This document shows positions 4,932-8,010 of a stretch of 8,010 nucleotides of DNA, piece by piece (positions within the stretch are counted from its first letter, which is position 1; the number at the start of each line of letters is the position of its first letter). A model generated the notes under the pieces. The model was not told the DNA's origin, ran no database searches, and was given only the letters and a program-made list of their open reading frames with translations. The position numbers were made by a program, and so were the translations under genes. This DNA is from an uncultured Gemmatimonadota bacterium (GTDB lineage: Bacteria > Gemmatimonadota > Gemmatimonadetes > Longimicrobiales > Gaopeijiaceae), in contig CALHIO010000212.1 in the NCBI GenBank assembly GCA_938030915.1, positions 1 through 8,010 on the forward strand, in the 5' to 3' direction.

Positions 4932-6652
4932 CAGCCGGGGAGGTTTTGGGGCCAGTAGTCCTCTTCACGATCCGGATGGCCATACTCGTACGGCCCCCGG
5001 TACACGGTCGGCAGCTCGTCTACCGGCCAATTGCCATGCGGCGGCGGAGACTCTGTCGTCCATTCGAGCGTATTTGCCTTCCAAGGATTCTTGCCGGCCT
5101 TCTCACCACGCATCCAGCTCACGATCACGTTGTAGAAGAACACCAGCTGGAAGGCGAGCATCACCAGCAATGCGATCGTCGCGAGCTGGCGAAGCTGGAA
5201 GTACTCGGGGCCCGCAATCTCCGGGAAGTGCTGGAAATTGTAGATGCGGCGGTGCTGACCACCCATCCCCAGCACGAAGAGCGGGATGAAGATGAAGTTG
5301 AACGGGATGATCGTACCCCAGAAGTGGATCTTGCCCAGGGTGTCGTTCATCATCCTCCCGAACATTTTCGGGAACCAGTAGGTGAAGGCGCAGAACGTCC
5401 CGATGATCGCGATGGGGAAGAACGTGTAGTGGAAGTGCGCCAGCACGAAGTACGTGTCGTGGAAGTAGATGTCCGCGCCACTCGCGCCGAGGAAGATTCC
5501 GGTCACACCTCCGATCAGGAACTCGGCCATGAAGGAGAGCGCCCAGAGCATCGGGGTCGTAAGTCGGATCGAGCCTCCGTACAGGGTGGCGATCATGACG
5601 AACAGCATTTCCGCGATGGGTACCGAGATCAGCAACGTCGTGATCGTGAAGACGTTCGCCATCCGGGGATCGATACCCGCGATGAACTGATGGTGGGCCC
5701 ACACGAAGAAGCTCAGTACGCCGGTCGCGACCGCCGTATAGAGAACCATCTTGTAGCCGAAGATCTTCTTTCGCGCGAAGGTCGCCATCACGTCGACCGT
5801 GATGCCGATCGCCGGCAGCAACACGACGTAGACCTCGGGGTGCCCGAAGAACCAGAAGAGGTGCTGCCAGAGAATCGGGTCACCACCGCGGGCGGGATCG
5901 TAAAAGCCCGTGTTCAGCGTCTGATCGAAGAGCAGCATCACCGCACCGGCGAGGAGGGGCCCTACGGACAGCATGAAGAGGATGCTCGCGATCACGATCA
6001 TCCAACACACGAGCGGGATGTCATACGCTTTCATGCCGGGCGCACGAGAGTTCATCAGGGTGGTGATGAAGTTGATTCCACCCAGGAGGAAGGCGACGAA
6101 CTCCAGGGCTACGGCGATCAGCCATAGCGACGCGCCCAAGTGCGTTTGGTTGTAATCCCCACTCGCTGAGAGCGGTGGATACGACGTCCAGGCGCCTCCG
6201 AAGCCACCACCCTCGACGAACAGAGAGCCCAGCAGGACGACGGAGCTGAGGAAGAAGACCTGGAACGACAGGCGGTTGATGCGCGGGAAGACCATGTCGT
6301 CCGCGCCGATCATCAGCGGAATCAGGAAATTCCCGAACGCAGCGATGAGTACGGGCATCGCCACCCAGAAGATCATGATCGAACCGTGGTTCGTGATCAG
6401 TGCGTTGTACTCGCCCGGCGAGACCTGACCGAATCCGGGCACCGAGATGCCAGGAAAGGCGAGCTGCATCCGGAACACGTACGCCATGTACCCACCGATC
6501 ACGGCCATGAACATGCCCGTGAACATGTACTGCATGCCGATGATCTTGTGGTCCGTCGAGAACAGGTACTTCGAAACCCAGCCCTGATCGTGATGGTGGT
6601 CGTCGTGACCGTGCGTCTCGTGCTGGTGGACGTCGGCTACTGTATCTGCCAT
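4931..6652 (-). CDS. coxA: Cytochrome c oxidase subunit I (type A1 heme-copper oxygen reductase)
   Basis: A 573-residue catalytic subunit with about twelve membrane helices that reduces O2 and pumps protons. Ligands: His89 and His408 (heme a), His406 (heme a3), and His271, His320, His321 (CuB). GHPEVY (270-275) supplies gate Glu273 and cross-linked Tyr275, marking type A1. D-channel residues Asp119, Asn108 and Asn126 are present. By eye alignment the K-channel Ser/Thr/Lys of Paracoccus (S291, T351, K354) are Val286, Ile346 and Met349, with acidic Asp287 and Glu348 next to them. The N-terminus has seven His among residues 9-21. The C-terminus extends about 55 residues past the last helix (PPPHGNWPVDELPTVYRGPY). 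The ATG at 6652 follows AGAGGG with 9 nt spacing, 13 nt after subunit II. Confidence 0.97.
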   Translation of the reverse strand: MADTVADVHQHETHGHDDHHHDQGWVSKYLFSTDHKIIGMQYMFTGMFMAVIGGYMAYVFRMQLAFPGISVPGFGQVSPGEYNALITNHGSIMIFWVAMPVLIAAFGNFLIPLMIGADDMVFPRINRLSFQVFFLSSVVLLGSLFVEGGGFGGAWTSYPPLSASGDYNQTHLGASLWLIAVALEFVAFLLGGINFITTLMNSRAPGMKAYDIPLVCWMIVIASILFMLSVGPLLAGAVMLLFDQTLNTGFYDPARGGDPILWQHLFWFFGHPEVYVVLLPAIGITVDVMATFARKKIFGYKMVLYTAVATGVLSFFVWAHHQFIAGIDPRMANVFTITTLLISVPIAEMLFVMIATLYGGSIRLTTPMLWALSFMAEFLIGGVTGIFLGASGADIYFHDTYFVLAHFHYTFFPIAIIGTFCAFTYWFPKMFGRMMNDTLGKIHFWGTIIPFNFIFIPLFVLGMGGQHRRIYNFQHFPEIAGPEYFQLRQLATIALLVMLAFQLVFFYNVIVSWMRGEKAGKNPWKANTLEWTTESPPPHGNWPVDELPTVYRGPYEYGHPDREEDYWPQNLPG

Positions 6653-6659
6653 CTGACTT

Positions 6660-6667
6660 CGCCCTCT
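6660..6667 (-). promoter_or_regulatory. Ribosome binding site of subunit I gene
   Basis: The minus strand reads AGAGGGCG, overlapping the TAG stop of subunit II, with the GAGGG core about 9 nt from the ATG at 6652. It is among the strongest Shine-Dalgarno matches in the oxidase block, consistent with high production of the catalytic subunit. Confidence 0.6.
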
Positions 6668-7346
6668 ACGGTGTGGTCGCTGCGGACGCCGAGGAGATCC
6701 ACGCCGCGTGAGTGTTCGCGTCTTCGATGTGGATCCGCGCGGCCATCACACCGTGGCCGATCCCGCAGATCTCTGCGCACTGAATGTCGTGTTCGCCAGT
6801 CTGAGTCGGCGTGAACCATCCCGTGATCGAACGACCCGGGATCGCATCCTGCTTCAGCCGGAACACCGGAACGGAGAACGAGTGCAGCACGTCCCGTGAC
6901 TGAAGCTGGAAGTGATAGGTCTTCTCGACTTCAACGTGGAGGTCTCCGACCGTGAAGATGTCATCGCCCGTGTCGAGCTCGTTGTCCGCACCGGGATGCT
7001 GGAAGGTCCACGCCCACTGCTGCCCGATCACACGGATTGTCGAATCCGCCTCGGGGAGTTGCTGCTTCACGTTGTACCAGACGCGCACAGCGCCGATCAC
7101 GATGAACACGTCGCACACCAGAACGAGCGCGTGGGGGATCGTGATCCATTTCTTGACGTGCTTTTCCTTACCGACGAGATACTGCGACTTCTCTCCGGGC
7201 TTGGCGCGAAACTTCCAGATCAGCCAGAAGAAGATTCCTTCGGCGAGGAGGAACCAGATCCCGACGATGACACCGATGAACAGGATCAGGTTGTCGATGT
7301 CGGCCGCGTAGGTCGACGCCTGAGCCATCGTGAATGATTCGAACAT
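6666..7346 (-). CDS. coxB: Cytochrome c oxidase subunit II with CuA site
   Basis: A 226-residue protein with two N-terminal membrane helices (about 19-44 and 69-90) and a periplasmic cupredoxin domain. It takes electrons from cytochrome c into the binuclear CuA centre and passes them to heme a. The CuA ligands are complete: His155 (VLHSF), Cys190, Glu192 (backbone ligand), Cys194, His198 and Met201, in CAEICGIGHGVM. The aromatic segment QQWAWTF (109-115) is in its usual place. No lipobox or fused cytochrome c is present, and the protein ends soon after CuA. In the stretch before helix 2 (HVKKWITIP, 63-71), the position of the Glu that opens the K-channel (LE-x-x-W) is Val64. The ATG at 7346 lies 3 nt after the previous stop, with AGGATGGG upstream; Met7 is a less likely alternative start. 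Confidence 0.96.
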   Translation of the reverse strand: MFESFTMAQASTYAADIDNLILFIGVIVGIWFLLAEGIFFWLIWKFRAKPGEKSQYLVGKEKHVKKWITIPHALVLVCDVFIVIGAVRVWYNVKQQLPEADSTIRVIGQQWAWTFQHPGADNELDTGDDIFTVGDLHVEVEKTYHFQLQSRDVLHSFSVPVFRLKQDAIPGRSITGWFTPTQTGEHDIQCAEICGIGHGVMAARIHIEDANTHAAWISSASAATTP

Positions 7347-7349
7347 CGG

Positions 7350-7517
7350 TCAGCCCATCCTCGTCCGCATGATGATGAAGAGAGCGGCGAGGCCGAAGAG
7401 AATGGCACCGATCACCGTGATCTTGAACGTCTTCTCGGCGTCGATCAGGGCCTCGTTTTCCGAGTCCGGAATCCCCGGTACGTCGGAGCTGGTTTCGGTC
7501 ACTGTGTGTTCAGCCAT
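7350..7517 (-). CDS. 55-residue single-span membrane protein in the oxidase operon
   Basis: The ATG at 7517 to the TGA at 7350-7352 encodes 55 residues: a polar, acidic N-terminal half (MAEHTVTETSSDVPGIPDSE), then one hydrophobic helix (about 33-50, ITVIGAILFGLAALFIIM), and a short basic end RTRMG. The positive C-terminus suggests the N-terminus faces the periplasm. A good ribosome site, AGGTAGGG (7532-7525), overlaps the preceding TAG, and only 3 nt separate its stop from subunit II, so it is very likely translated. I do not recognise a family. Small single-helix subunits are common in heme-copper oxidases, so an accessory subunit or assembly helper is plausible from context alone. Confidence 0.78.
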   Translation of the reverse strand: MAEHTVTETSSDVPGIPDSENEALIDAEKTFKITVIGAILFGLAALFIIMRTRMG

Positions 7518-7526
7518 GAATTCGCC

Positions 7527-8010
7527 CTACCTGAGCGTCTGGACATAGGCGATCACGTCCTGCATCGCCTCGTCGGTCAGCGCGAGAGAGTTCACACGCA
7601 TCGTCTGGCCCCACGTATCAGCCGGCCGTGCGCCGCGCGCGCCACTCTTGAAATTTCGGAGCTGGTTGAGGAGATACCAGTCGTCGAGCTGCACGATCGG
7701 CGGAGCATGCAGGTCCGGGTTGCCGAGGCCGTCCTCTCCGTGACACGCGACGCAGACCGCGTACGAGGAAGCCCCCGCGCCGGCGTTTCCGTGCAGCGTG
7801 CTCTCCGGATAGACCGGGTCGAGCGACGCGACGTACTGCGCGACGGACGGGACATCGACGTCCCGCGTCAGTGACACGGCCATCGGACGCATGCGGAGAC
7901 CCGGGAGGTCGCTCGCGTGGTCTCCACGATACTCGTTTTGGAATCCACGCAGCTGGTCCTCGACATACCACTGAGGAAGTCCGGCGATCGCCGGCGCGGC
8001 GATGTCGGCG
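7527..8010 (-). CDS. Cytochrome c with duplicated heme domain (probably diheme), 5' end missing
   Basis: The frame is open from the window edge (first full codon at 8009) to the TAG at 7527-7529, giving the last 160 residues. An internal Met at 7892 is not the start, because the upstream residues are conserved. The second domain has CVACH (heme motif, partial residues 86-90) and a likely axial Met in QTMRV. The stretch APAIAGLPQWYVEDQLRGF (5-23) repeats as APPIVQLDDWYLLNQLRNF in domain two. Both copies end in a similar helix (VPSVAQYVASL and MQDVIAYVQTL). So a first heme domain begins outside the window, a layout like cytochrome c4. As the first visible gene of the oxidase block, it is likely an electron donor to CuA. 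Whether a signal peptide or anchor exists cannot be seen. Confidence 0.9.
   Translation of the reverse strand, partial: ADIAAPAIAGLPQWYVEDQLRGFQNEYRGDHASDLPGLRMRPMAVSLTRDVDVPSVAQYVASLDPVYPESTLHGNAGAGASSYAVCVACHGEDGLGNPDLHAPPIVQLDDWYLLNQLRNFKSGARGARPADTWGQTMRVNSLALTDEAMQDVIAYVQTLR

Noticed and set aside
4877..6127. A 416-codon open frame on the plus strand
   Set aside because: It lies antisense to subunit I, which has full-length family motifs. The translation is rich in Arg, Asp, His and Glu with no recognisable domain, typical of the shadow frame of a GC-rich gene.
4931..6652. cbb3 or ba3 type for subunit I
   Set aside because: The GHPEVY motif on helix VI with D-channel residues and a CuA subunit II identifies type A1 despite the missing K-channel.

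Overview
The window is a compact, GC-rich stretch of bacterial chromosome in which every supportable gene lies on the minus strand, so the genes are transcribed from high to low coordinates. It holds two functional blocks. The first (8010 to 2724) is an aa3-type cytochrome c oxidase (heme-copper oxygen reductase) operon. The second (about 2700 to 1) is a vitamin B12 uptake operon preceded by a cobalamin riboswitch. Both window edges cut genes: a cytochrome c at 8010 has lost its N-terminus, and an ABC ATPase at 1 has lost its C-terminus.

Oxidase block, in transcription order: a cytochrome c that was probably diheme (partial), a 55-residue single-span membrane protein, subunit II with a complete CuA site, subunit I, a first subunit III, a fusion of a subunit IV-like membrane domain with a C-terminal cytochrome c domain, a second subunit III, and a 78-residue membrane protein with a Cys-Pro-Val-Cys motif behind a signal sequence. 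Spacings are 3 to 13 nt or 1-nt stop/start overlaps, except for one 65-nt gap, so this reads as one transcript. The expected electron route is soluble or tethered c-type hemes, then CuA, heme a and the heme a3/CuB site, where O2 is reduced. Subunit I keeps all heme and copper ligands, the cross-linked Tyr, and the D-channel Asp/Asn/Glu. By eye alignment it lacks the K-channel Ser, Thr and Lys, and subunit II lacks the Glu at the K-channel entrance.

B12 block: a cobalamin riboswitch with clear conserved cores, then btuF (substrate-binding lipoprotein), btuC (permease) and btuD (ATPase). The three genes are joined by 4-nt GTGA and ATGA overlaps. No convincing terminator separates the two blocks, so B12 uptake may partly be fed by read-through from the oxidase operon.

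Organism: the lipoprotein with Asp after the lipobox Cys, the BtuFCD layout and the oxidase gene order suggest an aerobic, diderm, high-GC bacterium. The subunit I sequence style recalls Gemmatimonadota, Verrucomicrobiota or Planctomycetota rather than Proteobacteria. This placement is a low-confidence impression. There are no mobile elements, CRISPR arrays, tRNAs or rRNAs, and no gene-free stretch over 300 nt; the longest (2480 to 2723) is the riboswitch leader.
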